Of a stretch of DNA of 39,936 nucleotides, positions 19,521 through 27,316 are shown piece by piece. Origin of the DNA: Shouchella lonarensis (GTDB lineage: Bacteria; Bacillota; Bacilli; Bacillales; Bacillaceae_D); contig NZ_FMYM01000014.1 in NCBI RefSeq assembly GCF_900096965.1, forward strand, positions 1 through 39,936, in the 5' to 3' direction. Made by a program: the position numbers and the translations under genes. Numbering within the stretch: the first letter of the stretch is position 1; each line of letters starts with the position of its first letter. The notes beneath the pieces were generated by a model, which was not told the origin of the DNA, searched no databases, and saw only the letters and a program-made list of their open reading frames with translations.

Positions 19521-20762
19521 TTAATCCAGTATTGTGACTTTCACTGTCTTTCGGCCAAAACGCCGTGCTTCTTCTTTTGTTGCTACGTGTACATCAATTT
19601 TATTTCCTTGAATGGAACCGCCTGTGTCACCAGCAATTGCTTCACCGTATCCTTCAACATGCACCCTTGTGCCTAAAGGAATGACGCTTGGATCAACTGC
19701 AATTACTTTCATTGAAGGATTATCTGCTAAGTTAATGCCTGTTGCTGTCACACCGCTACAGCCATTGCATGATGCCGTATAAGCTGTTGCTTCCATCATA
19801 AACGTCTTGCCCCCAGATGAAGCTGACGTGGCAGTTGTCTTTACAGGTACAGGCGTCTCACTCTTCGCTGTTTGTGTATTTGACAATTGTTGCTTTGTGC
19901 CGACCGCAACAACGCGATCTTTGCTTTTTTGCAACGTTTTTGTTTCTTTCAGTTCGCGTTTAACCTCTTTGCCATCCTCAAGGGTCACTGTGTACGTCAG
20001 TTCCTCGCGCCCTTCCTTACCGTCCTCAATGACTTTCTCTTGCCCTTTTTCTAAACCGTTGTCTTCTTTTTCAACTGTTTCAAACGCAACTGACTCTTCG
20101 ACAACGTCGGTGATTTTCTCAACACGGATAAGCTGGACTTTAAGTCCTTCCTCAACGTTTGCATCAAGACTTGGCTCAACTCGATCATCGTCACCAACTG
20201 CAACTTCCGTTTCCTTTAGGAAATCTTCAACTGTTGCCGCTGCCGTAAAGCGTTCGTGATCTTCCCCATCATAAGTCAGCGTTACAGCTACTGCAGGACG
20301 ATAAGACACATGCATTCCTGCCTCTATCACTGTCTCTGCTGCCGGTTCAATCACATCTTCAGCACGTGTCTCATAAGACTGCTTTTTTAATAACTCGCCG
20401 ACTGTCGCTGCTGTTGTGTAAACTTCTTTTTCGTCATCATTGATTGTCAAGATGACTTTCTCTGCTTTCGCATACTGTACATCCATATTTGCAGCCAGCT
20501 TTGTATCAAGCGCTGGTGTCACTTCGTCATGCGCACCGACATCAATATTGAGCGTTGCTAATAACTCCCCGACTGTCGCGGCATGTGTCCGTACTGTCAC
20601 TTGTTCACCATTATTATCAATTGCCACTGCAACTTTTGTTAACTCATAATATCCAAGAAAAGACGCGATTAAAATAACAAATATACTGGAAATCAGCACG
20701 CTCTTGCGTCCAATCAATCGTTGATGATCCATGTGACCTTCTTGCTTGTCCTGTTCACTCAT
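19521..20762 (-). CDS. Cell-wall protein with ubiquitin-like (DUF348), G5 and 3D domains, RpfB/YabE-like
   Basis: A 413-residue exported protein in the position of B. subtilis yabE. After a cytoplasmic start, a membrane segment (KSVLISSIFVILIASFLGYYEL, about 21-42) anchors or exports it. Three DUF348 repeats follow (each with a V-TVGELL or TVEDFL core, about 45-215). Then a G5 domain (about 225-300: EKVIEDGKEGREELTYTVTLEDGKEVKRE) and a Ser/Thr-rich linker. Last is a C-terminal 3D domain (MEATAYTASCNGCSGVTATG, VIPLGTRVHVEGYG, AGDTGGSIQGNKIDVHV) carrying the three aspartates. By family it is a resuscitation-promoting-factor-like lytic transglycosylase (3D/MltA type). Consensus promoter upstream. 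Confidence 0.93.
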   Translation of the reverse strand: MSEQDKQEGHMDHQRLIGRKSVLISSIFVILIASFLGYYELTKVAVAIDNNGEQVTVRTHAATVGELLATLNIDVGAHDEVTPALDTKLAANMDVQYAKAEKVILTINDDEKEVYTTAATVGELLKKQSYETRAEDVIEPAAETVIEAGMHVSYRPAVAVTLTYDGEDHERFTAAATVEDFLKETEVAVGDDDRVEPSLDANVEEGLKVQLIRVEKITDVVEESVAFETVEKEDNGLEKGQEKVIEDGKEGREELTYTVTLEDGKEVKRELKETKTLQKSKDRVVAVGTKQQLSNTQTAKSETPVPVKTTATSASSGGKTFMMEATAYTASCNGCSGVTATGINLADNPSMKVIAVDPSVIPLGTRVHVEGYGEAIAGDTGGSIQGNKIDVHVATKEEARRFGRKTVKVTILD

Positions 20763-20785
20763 ACGGATCCCTCCCTACGCCCAGA

Positions 20786-20815
20786 ATTATAGAGGTGCAC
20801 CAAGCGAACTGTCAA
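20786..20815 (-). promoter_or_regulatory. sigma-A promoter of the rpfB-like gene
   Basis: Minus strand TTGACA (20810-20815), 18 bases, TATAAT (20786-20791), both hexamers perfect, 24 bases before the start codon. In B. subtilis yabE is subject to antisense control; I see no clear antisense promoter here. Confidence 0.85.
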
Positions 20816-20916
20816 TACAAGTTACACAACCGTAATATAGAAGTAACCTTTGCAACGCTGGTGTGATCAAAACGTGAGGAGTGAGGTAGGATTGCAATGG
20901 GAAAGAATGGGTACAG

Positions 20917-20951
20917 TTCATTGTTTTAAAGAACGATTTTTTTCTTTTTTC
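20917..20951 (-). pseudogene. possible remnant of a third paralogue 3' end
   Basis: This stretch resembles the 3' ends of the two paralogous membrane-protein genes that follow at 20997 and 21430: TTTTAAAGAACGAT here, TTTTAGAGAACGAT at the end of the 21430 gene, and TTCAGGAACGAT at the end of the 20997 gene. All three are followed by a pyrimidine-rich tract (plus-strand sense). Only the last dozen codons are recognisable, so this may be a decayed copy or chance. Confidence 0.35.
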
Positions 20952-20996
20952 ATGACAGACATCACGTTTATCTTAAGAGCGCTCCCCACATTCATT

Positions 20997-21311
20997 TCAG
21001 GAACGATCTTTTCTCTTCTTCACGAAAGACAACCCAAATAACGCCATTGAAAGGATGATCAATAAGTAAAATAAATCCAGGGAAAAGCTATAGATAGACT
21101 CACTCTCGCTTTCAAGTACACCGGTCTCTTCATTTTCACTTTGAAATACATGTGTATCTATATCGATGCTCGATCCTTGAAACGAGACAGGGTTTTCAGG
21201 CTCTGCATAAATATCAGGTAAGTACAACGGACTCCGCGTCAACTCGAACATTAAATATACGATGCTCCCGAGCAATATCACATATGAAGCAATCACCATC
21301 GGTTTCTTCAT
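20997..21311 (-). CDS. Small two-helix membrane protein, paralogue B
   Basis: A 104-residue protein I cannot assign to a named family. Predicted: TM1 (MVIASYVILLGSIVYLMFEL), an outside loop of about 45 residues rich in acidic and Ser residues, TM2 (LFYLLIILSMALFGLSFV), and a basic cytoplasmic tail KKRKDRS. It is clearly homologous to the neighbour at 21430-21732; shared are MKK, IASYV-LLG-IVYL, TRS-LYLP, NP-SF, IDT, SESI and RKDRS. The start at 21311 gives an N-terminus aligned with the paralogue and GGAG 8 bases upstream. A longer frame to 21341 is possible. A terminator-like hairpin separates it from the paralogue. Confidence 0.75.
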   Translation of the reverse strand: MKKPMVIASYVILLGSIVYLMFELTRSPLYLPDIYAEPENPVSFQGSSIDIDTHVFQSENEETGVLESESESIYSFSLDLFYLLIILSMALFGLSFVKKRKDRS

Positions 21312-21370
21312 TTTCATCTCTCCAAACCCTGAATTTTTCATACTTGCTACTGTTTCTTTTCACACCATTG

Positions 21371-21418
21371 TAAAACTCCCCTCCAGTAAACAGGTCACCT
21401 GTCTATCTTGGAGGGGAG
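21371..21418 (-). terminator. hairpin with inner palindrome between the two paralogues
   Basis: Outer perfect 10-base arms CTCCCCTCCA (21376-21385) and TGGAGGGGAG (21409-21418) enclose a smaller palindrome ACAGGTGACCTGT, followed by TTTT on the minus strand. It could be a leaky terminator setting the level of the downstream paralogue. Confidence 0.75.
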
Positions 21419-21429
21419 GTATGTCGCAT

Positions 21430-21732
21430 TTATTTTAGAGAACGATCCTTTCTCCGTTTCACTAAAAACATAATAAAGAGGACTAACGAAATGAATACCA
21501 TCAAGTAAAACGGAGAGAGAGGGAAGTAATGAATCGACTCACTCATAGACTCACATGTTGAGCCATCTCTAGAAAACCCTGTATCTATACCAACGTAACG
21601 CCAATGAAATGATATAGGGTTGTCTCCATGTACGGACATATGCGGCAAGTACAACTCACTTCGCGTAAACTGATAAAGAAGATAAACGATACCACCTAGC
21701 AACATGACATATGAAGCAATCAATTTCTTCAT
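21430..21732 (-). CDS. Small two-helix membrane protein, paralogue A
   Basis: A 100-residue protein of unknown family. TM1 spans about residues 4-20 (LIASYVMLLGGIVYLLYQF), TM2 about 72-91 (LSPFYLMVFISLVLFIMFLV), with a ~50-residue outside loop between and a cytoplasmic VKRRKDRSLK tail. Aligned end to end it is a diverged duplicate of the 20997-21311 protein. It starts 23 bases after the secreted-protein gene with GGAGGG as ribosome site, so the two are one operon. Small membrane partners of this kind may be immunity, anchoring or export helpers for a secreted protein, but that is inference from layout only. Confidence 0.8.
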   Translation of the reverse strand: MKKLIASYVMLLGGIVYLLYQFTRSELYLPHMSVHGDNPISFHWRYVGIDTGFSRDGSTCESMSESIHYFPLSPFYLMVFISLVLFIMFLVKRRKDRSLK

Positions 21733-21755
21733 TTTTTAGCCCTCCATATCATCAA

Positions 21756-22580
21756 TTAATGATGCCGACCACCCTTTGACGTTGGCACAAACTTTCCTAC
21801 GTAGTTTGTAGGGACACCATCTTTCTTGTCATTAGTTTTTTTCGACGTCCAAGTTCGAATACGAACTTTTTTCCCCTTTGAAATGCTATCAGCAATTTTG
21901 TTGCCTATCGTTTTGTCAGAGTGTTTCTTCCAGTTCGTCCCGTCAATGCGCCCAAGGTGGTTATTCCTAAGATCCATCTTATCGTCAAGACTACTGATGC
22001 TATGATACGTTCCTGTGTCATGTCCTTCATGTGCATATCCGAACCGCCATGCAAGGTTTCTACCAATGTGTTTTGTCATTAATGCCGACCAGTATGCATG
22101 CCGATATGCATCGCCGTTCCCTTGATGCAATGTATACTTTCGATATCTATCCTTCGCACTCTTAGTAGCCTTATCTGCAAGGTTTTTTGCTTGGATTGCC
22201 GCAACTGGATACAACTTAATCAAATAAACTTCTTGTGCTTTCACCCCAAATTTGTCAAAGTAAAAATCATTCTTCGATTGTGCCTCTATCATCTGCGATT
22301 CTGCCTCTATTGCCTTTGATTCACTTTCAATCAATTCGGCAAGATCTTCTTCCGTTTCTAAGTGGACACCAATATTGGTTTCTACCTTTTCAACAAACTC
22401 ATCTTCAGTGATCTTTCCTGATTCTAGCTCTTCAAAATATAATTGGACCTTGTCACGCATCTCCAAATAAAATTCAGCTGTATCCCCTTTATTTGTCTCT
22501 TCAGCAGACACACCTTGCATATTCATTGTCGTCATGAATAGCATAACCACCGTTAATAAAGAAATAAACCTTTTTATCAT
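21756..22580 (-). CDS. Secreted protein with a DUF6973-like C-terminal domain
   Basis: A 274-residue protein with a Sec signal peptide (MIKRFISLLTVVMLFMTTMNMQGVSA, likely cleaved after VSA, residue 26). Next comes a charged helical segment with near-repeats of ESESKAIEAESQMIEAQS (about 85-105). The C-terminal domain (about 150-215) has GNGDAYRHAYWSALMTKHIG, FGYAHEGHDTGTYHS and KMDLRNNHLGRIDG, a His/Asp/Asn pattern I associate with DUF6973-type domains; it suggests metal or catalytic residues. The tail is basic and ends in GGRHH. Function is unknown: a secreted enzyme or antagonistic effector are both possible. Good sigma-A promoter upstream; the B. subtilis region lacks this gene. Confidence 0.8.
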   Translation of the reverse strand: MIKRFISLLTVVMLFMTTMNMQGVSAEETNKGDTAEFYLEMRDKVQLYFEELESGKITEDEFVEKVETNIGVHLETEEDLAELIESESKAIEAESQMIEAQSKNDFYFDKFGVKAQEVYLIKLYPVAAIQAKNLADKATKSAKDRYRKYTLHQGNGDAYRHAYWSALMTKHIGRNLAWRFGYAHEGHDTGTYHSISSLDDKMDLRNNHLGRIDGTNWKKHSDKTIGNKIADSISKGKKVRIRTWTSKKTNDKKDGVPTNYVGKFVPTSKGGRHH

Positions 22581-22635
22581 TCTTCGCTTCTCATCTGAAT
22601 TTTTAAATGAATTTTTATCAACCTGATATTCTTAA

Positions 22636-22665
22636 ATTGTACACGCTTTCAAAAAGGTGAATCAA
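22636..22665 (-). promoter_or_regulatory. sigma-A promoter of the secreted-protein operon
   Basis: Minus strand TTGATT (22660-22665), 18 bases, TACAAT (22636-22641), 56 bases before the start. The surrounding 22581-22793 stretch is strikingly A/T-rich compared with its neighbours and holds nothing else I can name. Confidence 0.65.
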
Positions 22666-22774
22666 CCACTATATTCAATGTTCTAAAATTAATTATCTAT
22701 CATTAATAAGATAACTAAAATTTACTAACTATATAGCACGTATCATTCATAAAATATTCCTACTGCCATGAGCA

Positions 22775-22797
22775 GTGATCCCCAAAAAGAGGATCAC
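22775..22797 (-). terminator. hairpin at the end of tatD
   Basis: Arms GTGATCC/GGATCAC overlap the tatD stop codon. No T-run follows, so termination strength is doubtful. Confidence 0.45.
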
Positions 22798-23561
22798 CTA
22801 AGTCTAAACAAAGCCCGCGCATTCTCCCGCGTCGCCTCACACAGCGCCTCGTACGCCATCCCACGCAACGTCGCAATTTCTTCAGCAACCCGCTGCACAT
22901 ATGCCGGCTCATTCCGCTTACCACGGTACGGATGCGGCGCTAAATACGGACAGTCCGTTTCAATGAGTAAACGTTCAAGCGGCACAGCACACGCCACTTC
23001 TTTTGGTCGCTTCGCGTTTTTAAACGTGACCGGGCCGCCAAGAGAAATGTGAAAATTCATCTCGATACAGCGCTGTGCCGTTTCAACACTGCCACCGAAG
23101 CAATGCATAATCCCACCAACTTCTGCCGCACCTTCTGATGCCAAAATTTCTACGACATCTTGATCAGCATCACGATTATGAATCACAATCGGCAACTTTA
23201 CTTCTTTCGCAAGCCCAATTTGTTTGCGAAAGACGTCTTTTTGCACTTCTTTTGGAGACTTGTCCCAATGGTAGTCAAGCCCCATTTCTCCGAGTGCAAC
23301 GACTTTCGGATGTGAAGCCAACTCTCTTAACCAGTCTACGTGCGCCATCGTCATATCAATTGCATCAACCGGATGCCAACCGACCGCGGCATACAAATCA
23401 TCATATCGTTCACATAATGCGAGCGCTTTTGTAATCGTCTTCTCATCAAAACCAACGACAACCATCTCTTTCACACCAGCCGCCTGTGCGCGTGCAATCG
23501 TTTCTGCCACGTCATCCTCAAATTGATCGGCATTCAGATGGACATGCGTATCAAATAACAT
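22794..23561 (-). CDS. tatD: TatD family metal-dependent deoxyribonuclease (YabD)
   Basis: A 255-residue TIM-barrel metallohydrolase of the TatD family; members are 3'-5' exonucleases and D-aminoacyl hydrolase relatives acting in DNA repair. Ligands and motifs: FDTHVHLNADQF (HxH, residues 3-8), ALGEMGLDYHW (catalytic Glu), PIVIHNRDAD (His), GIMHCFGGS (His) and LIETDCPYLAPHPYRGKRNEP (Asp). In B. subtilis yabD lies between metS and yabE. That order is kept here but with extra genes on both sides. GAGGTGAAAGAGG precedes the ATG. Confidence 0.96.
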   Translation of the reverse strand: MLFDTHVHLNADQFEDDVAETIARAQAAGVKEMVVVGFDEKTITKALALCERYDDLYAAVGWHPVDAIDMTMAHVDWLRELASHPKVVALGEMGLDYHWDKSPKEVQKDVFRKQIGLAKEVKLPIVIHNRDADQDVVEILASEGAAEVGGIMHCFGGSVETAQRCIEMNFHISLGGPVTFKNAKRPKEVACAVPLERLLIETDCPYLAPHPYRGKRNEPAYVQRVAEEIATLRGMAYEALCEATRENARALFRLR

Positions 23562-23590
23562 CCTCTTTCACCTCGTCTCTACTTGTTTGC

Positions 23591-23619
23591 ATTTTAGGTG
23601 AAAAAAGATGGCAATGCAA
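23591..23619 (-). promoter_or_regulatory. candidate tatD promoter
   Basis: Minus strand TTGCAT (23614-23619), 17 bases, TAAAAT (23591-23596), 30 bases before the tatD start, in the gap after the WG-repeat gene. Confidence 0.55.
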
Positions 23620-23636
23620 GTAAAAAAGAAGCCGCC

Positions 23637-25355
23637 TCACGCACGAGTTGCATGAAACGACGTCCAAAAAGAACCTTGCTCATTGATCATCCCTGCAAGC
23701 TCACTAAACGGAATTTTAAATGTTGGAAAACCAGCAACATAAGGTGCAATCTCATATACATCAAAAACGATGTATAGTGCCTCATCGTCAACATAAAAGG
23801 ATTGATCCGGTGCAATTGTTTGGAAAGCATCGGGGAATACATCGGCATGTGCAGGATCATGCGCAATTTGAGCGGCAATGTGCTGATTCAAGATCGACAC
23901 GTAATCAGTTCCTGGTTGAAATAAATCAGCAAGCTGATACACATGCCCATCACGTAAATCAATATTCACATACATTTTTGTTGGCATGCCGTGCGCTGCA
24001 CCAAATGGATAATTGTAACCACTTAGTTCGAGTACAAGCAAATGCTTCTTAAAAAACTGCACTTCAAAGTCACCTGTATAAGCTGCTTCTTTTAATTGCT
24101 CTGCTGGTATGGTTTTCACCTGTGACCACGTTTTTAATTGTTCATTTAAACGGCGTTGTTGTGCAGCATCCGTCATCCCTTCAATTTCTGGATAATAAAC
24201 AATATAATTTTGGTCAGGTCGGTACAACTGCTCTTTTACTTGATACAATTGCCTTAGTTGAATGGTCGTCTCTGGCTCCCAAACAAGTTGACCGCCTTCG
24301 TCATAATAGCGAATGCGATTATTTATAAACACTTGCCATAAGCCATTCACCTTTGTCATCACACCCGCGCCCTGAAAAGCGGGTGATGCCTTCTGACCGG
24401 ACAAATCAATTAAAAATGTCTCGTCCGCTTGTACCACACTTGCCACACCATCATGAAAAGGTTCTATGTCTGTATAGACAAAGTCACTTAGCAACTCACC
24501 ATCCTTCGTTGCTAGTGCATAATGAGTTCCTAGGAACGTTTGTGTCGGATCAATTGGTTCACCTAATCCGTAGCGCGCTTCTTTGAGGTCACGTACCTCG
24601 TTATAATGTGGGGCAATCAACACCTTTCCCTCACGATCAATTAAACCATAATGGGTATCGTAATCTTTTGTCAACCCTACAATGGCGCGGTCTTCTGAAA
24701 AAGGCAATGCGACATCATATGATGGTGCAATGACAATATCACCTTTTTCATTTAAATAACCAGCTTTTCCATCTGCTTCTTTTTGAAACGACATTAAACC
24801 CTCGCTCAAAACCCCTACGTACGGATGATGGTATGTTTGTAGTGCATAACCATGTGTATTGATTAACGCCCATGTTTGTTCATCTTTCTGTACTGTTGCA
24901 CGATCATTTTCAAAATCATTTGCATTTATATAGAGCGGGGGCAATGCTTCTTTCCCTTCACGATCTAAGTAGCCATAATGGGCACCTTCCAGTGGCTGAA
25001 AGACAGCGCGCCCATCTTTAAAAGGACCAATATAATGATAAGGTGTTGTTGTCCGTACTTTTCCACTCTCGTCTATGACAACGTTCGTACCATCTTCTTG
25101 TTGCGCCACTGCGCGCCCTTCTGAAAAAGGATTGATCCATGTATACATTGGTTGCACAACGTAATGACCGAGATGATTAATCACACCTTGCTTTTCTCCA
25201 ACTGTTACGACCGCAAGCCCATTCGTTTGAAACAAGTCTGCTTGATCATAAATTGGTGAAATCCGCACCCGACCACTTCCGTCAATGTAACCCCACTTGT
25301 TACCGTGAACCGTCTTTACAGCAATCGGATATAAATGTTCACGCCATCTTCTCAT
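23637..25355 (-). CDS. WG-repeat protein with a C-terminal DUF3298-like domain
   Basis: A 572-residue protein. The first ~330 residues are tandem WG (beta-propeller-like) repeats, visible as NKWGYIDGSGRVRISPIYDQADLF, KQGVINHLGHYVVQPMYTWINPFSEGRA, HYGYLDREGKEALPPLY, KAGYLNEKGDIVIAPSYDVALPFSEDRA and HYGLIDREGKVLIAPHYNEV. The C-terminal ~190 residues (ELSGYNYPFGAAHGMPTKMYVNIDLRDGHVYQLADLFQPG through VFDVYEIAPYVAGFPTFKIPFSEL) match the DUF3298/RsiV-C type domain. I see no signal peptide or membrane segment, although DUF3298 is usually extracytoplasmic. Function unknown. Located between the tnpB element and tatD; absent from the B. subtilis region. Confidence 0.85.
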   Translation of the reverse strand: MRRWREHLYPIAVKTVHGNKWGYIDGSGRVRISPIYDQADLFQTNGLAVVTVGEKQGVINHLGHYVVQPMYTWINPFSEGRAVAQQEDGTNVVIDESGKVRTTTPYHYIGPFKDGRAVFQPLEGAHYGYLDREGKEALPPLYINANDFENDRATVQKDEQTWALINTHGYALQTYHHPYVGVLSEGLMSFQKEADGKAGYLNEKGDIVIAPSYDVALPFSEDRAIVGLTKDYDTHYGLIDREGKVLIAPHYNEVRDLKEARYGLGEPIDPTQTFLGTHYALATKDGELLSDFVYTDIEPFHDGVASVVQADETFLIDLSGQKASPAFQGAGVMTKVNGLWQVFINNRIRYYDEGGQLVWEPETTIQLRQLYQVKEQLYRPDQNYIVYYPEIEGMTDAAQQRRLNEQLKTWSQVKTIPAEQLKEAAYTGDFEVQFFKKHLLVLELSGYNYPFGAAHGMPTKMYVNIDLRDGHVYQLADLFQPGTDYVSILNQHIAAQIAHDPAHADVFPDAFQTIAPDQSFYVDDEALYIVFDVYEIAPYVAGFPTFKIPFSELAGMINEQGSFWTSFHATRA

Positions 25356-25491
25356 TACACACCGCTCCCTACTATGACATCATCGACATCGACTATACAC
25401 TCAGTATATGAGGACACACCAGAGACAAAGAACTTTAATTTTAGGTGCTTTAAACGATCAATCCCTATGTTTGGAGTAAGTGGTAACTTAC

Positions 25492-25521
25492 TTGATCTTA
25501 TCTCAAAGCTGATGATAAAAT
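25492..25521 (+). promoter_or_regulatory. candidate promoter of the small membrane-protein gene
   Basis: TTGATC (25492-25497), 18 bases, TAAAAT (25516-25521) on the plus strand, 30 bases before the ATG at 25552. The 25356-25551 gap shows nothing else clear. Confidence 0.45.
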
Positions 25522-25551
25522 GAAACCGCATTCGAAGTTTGGGATAAGTCT

Positions 25552-25875
25552 ATGCATCTCCATTTAAAGGAAGTGAACAATTCATTGAATCCATTTACAT
25601 TATTTGAACCTGCTTACTTAGTTACAAATATATATTTGCTCATCCTTTTAGTCACTACCTTATTATTACCTTATAGCAAAACACATGCTTGCCATATATT
25701 GCTCAGTTCAGCCTTTTGCTTTATGTTATTAGGCATTTTGGCTTTCGCTACGGGTTGGATTGTGGATGAAGTCCATTCAAGTCCTTCAAACACAGCGATC
25801 ATTTTACTCATATCCGGAGTCATTCTATCCTGCCTCAACCCCATCATACTCCTCTTCAAAGGACCTAAAGGGTAA
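25552..25875 (+). CDS. Small three-helix membrane protein, hypothetical
   Basis: A 107-residue hydrophobic protein of no family I recognise. Three likely membrane segments: about 23-42 (YLVTNIYLLILLVTTLLLPY), 48-70 (HILLSSAFCFMLLGILAFATGWIV) and 80-102 (NTAIILLISGVILSCLNPIILLF), with a short basic end GPKG. The ribosome site before the ATG is weak. A start a few codons later, after AAAGGAAGTG, cannot be excluded. It runs opposite to its neighbours. The tnpB element begins five bases after its stop codon, so transcription from here would enter the element antisense to tnpB. Confidence 0.6.
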   Translation: MHLHLKEVNNSLNPFTLFEPAYLVTNIYLLILLVTTLLLPYSKTHACHILLSSAFCFMLLGILAFATGWIVDEVHSSPSNTAIILLISGVILSCLNPIILLFKGPKG

Positions 25876-25880
25876 ACCAA

Positions 25881-26040
25881 TTGAACTACCCCTCCTTACC
25901 GCCTTACCAGCCGCTTGAAGAAGGAGATTCTTGGGAACAGAGCGTACTTGTTAGCGTATGTCTTTACTAACAGCGGTTTCTCTTATTTACCAAGCTATCC
26001 CCGTAGTCCCTACGGTTCTCATATTTTATTGATTAGGCTA
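25881..26040 (-). ncRNA. putative omega RNA region at the right end of the tnpB element
   Basis: Non-coding minus-strand sequence after the tnpB stop holds several hairpins (CCGTAG/CTACGG at 26001-26015, an AAGAA/TTCTT hairpin, a long GC-rich 3' segment) and ends in GGGGTAGTTCAA. By analogy with IS200/IS605 TnpB systems, this is the scaffold of the omega RNA, which would also include the 3' part of tnpB and continue into about 16-20 bases of flanking DNA as guide (25861-25880). Boundaries are inferred. Confidence 0.55.
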
Positions 26041-27169
26041 AAGCCTGTAAGCGCAGTCCTTCTGTTAGAATGTTTACGCTTGCATTGATATCGCGATCAT
26101 GGTGCGTGTGACACATCTGGCAAATCCACATCCGAACGTCGAGTGACTTCTTACCGCCTTTATGACCGCAAGTAGAACAGGTTTGACTAGATGGATACCA
26201 CCTGCCTACTTTGATGACTGCTCTGCCGTACCATTTCGCTTTGTATGTTAATTTTGTCACAAAGCTAGACCACGACACGTCAGAAATGCTTTTTGCTAAT
26301 TTATGGTTACGCAACATGCCTTTCGCATTTAAGTCTTCGATACAGACACAATCGTGGTTTTTGATGATAGCTGTACTCAGCTTATTTAGAAAGTCGTCGC
26401 GTTGGTTTGCTACGCGTTCGTGTAATCTTGCAACTTTACGTTTTTGTTTCTGATAATTCTTTGCTTCAAACAGATCGACACCGTTCTTTTTGGCGTTTAA
26501 GGCACGCCGTGACAGCTTCCGTTGTTCACGCTTCAATCTCTGTTCCATTTCTGCGGTGAACTTGTTGTTGTCAACCTTGCGCCCGTCAGAAAGAATCGCA
26601 AAATCGGTGATCCCTAAGTCAACACCAACAGAAGCGCCTGTTTTTTCTAAGGGCTTTACTTCTACTTCTGCGAGAACGGATACAAAATACTTGCCACTGG
26701 GGTTTCTTCGCACCGTGGCATTTAAGATACGACCTTTGACTTCGCGGCTTTTCGCAAAGCGGACGAGACCCAGTTTAGGCAACTTGATTTTGTTGCCGAC
26801 AATCGCAATATTCTCGTTTGTTTCCTTTGTTGTGTACGATTGGACCCGATTCTTTTTACACTTGAAGCGCGGTGCACTCGTTTGTTTTTTGAAGAATCGG
26901 GTGAACGAATCAGCAAGGTTTTTCAAAGTAGATTGCAAGGCAATGCTGTCCACTTCTTTTAGCCATACGAATTCCTTCTTCAACTTCGGTAATTCAGCAG
27001 AACAAGAATTGTAAGTCAATCCTTTGCCTGTTTGTTTGTATGTGTCGTTCCATTGGCCTAAAAAATGGTTGAACACAAAGCGACTACATCCGATGGTTTT
27101 GGCGATGAAGACTTTTTGCTTCTGGTTGGGGTACATTCGAAACTTATAGGCTTTACGCACGAGCTTCAC
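26033..27169 (-). CDS. tnpB: RNA-guided endonuclease TnpB (IS200/IS605 type)
   Basis: A 378-residue TnpB. The N-terminal OrfB helix-turn-helix/WED part ([29 protein letters not shown]) is intact. The RuvC triad is present: D184 in [11 protein letters not shown]278 in [11 protein letters not shown]360 in [10 protein letters not shown]. The zinc ribbon has C331/C334 (CSTCG) and C350/C353 (CQMC). TnpB uses an omega RNA to cut DNA next to a short TAM and thereby helps the element persist. Translation starts at GTG (27167-27169), preceded by GAGGTGAGAGG. No frameshift is seen, so the protein is probably functional. Confidence 0.95.
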   Translation of the reverse strand: MKLVRKAYKFRMYPNQKQKVFIAKTIGCSRFVFNHFLGQWNDTYKQTGKGLTYNSCSAELPKLKKEFVWLKEVDSIALQSTLKNLADSFTRFFKKQTSAPRFKCKKNRVQSYTTKETNENIAIVGNKIKLPKLGLVRFAKSREVKGRILNATVRRNPSGKYFVSVLAEVEVKPLEKTGASVGVDLGITDFAILSDGRKVDNNKFTAEMEQRLKREQRKLSRRALNAKKNGVDLFEAKNYQKQKRKVARLHERVANQRDDFLNKLSTAIIKNHDCVCIEDLNAKGMLRNHKLAKSISDVSWSSFVTKLTYKAKWYGRAVIKVGRWYPSSQTCSTCGHKGGKKSLDVRMWICQMCHTHHDRDINASVNILTEGLRLQALA

Positions 27170-27287
27170 CCTCTCACCTCATTCCTGTCTCAAATCATCT
27201 TTTACTTATGATGATACAACACAGAACGAGAGTTCGCAACCAGAAACGAACATGACTTTCAGGCTAACACCTGACCGACATTCATCT

Positions 27288-27316
27288 CCCACTTACCCTT
27301 TCAGGCTTGAAGTGGG
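27288..27316 (-). repeat. left-end hairpin of the tnpB element
   Basis: Perfect CCCACTT/AAGTGGG arms with a 15-base loop, subterminal in the element, in the place where the Y1 transposase TnpA recognises IS200/IS605 ends. Confidence 0.7.

Noticed and set aside
19807-20259. 150-codon plus-strand frame opposite the rpfB-like gene
   Set aside because: Ser/Thr-rich low-complexity translation of the antisense strand of a repeat-bearing gene; no start signal or family resemblance.
26490-27014. 174-codon plus-strand frame opposite tnpB
   Set aside because: Antisense shadow; composition and lack of a ribosome site argue against coding, while the minus-strand TnpB has all catalytic motifs.
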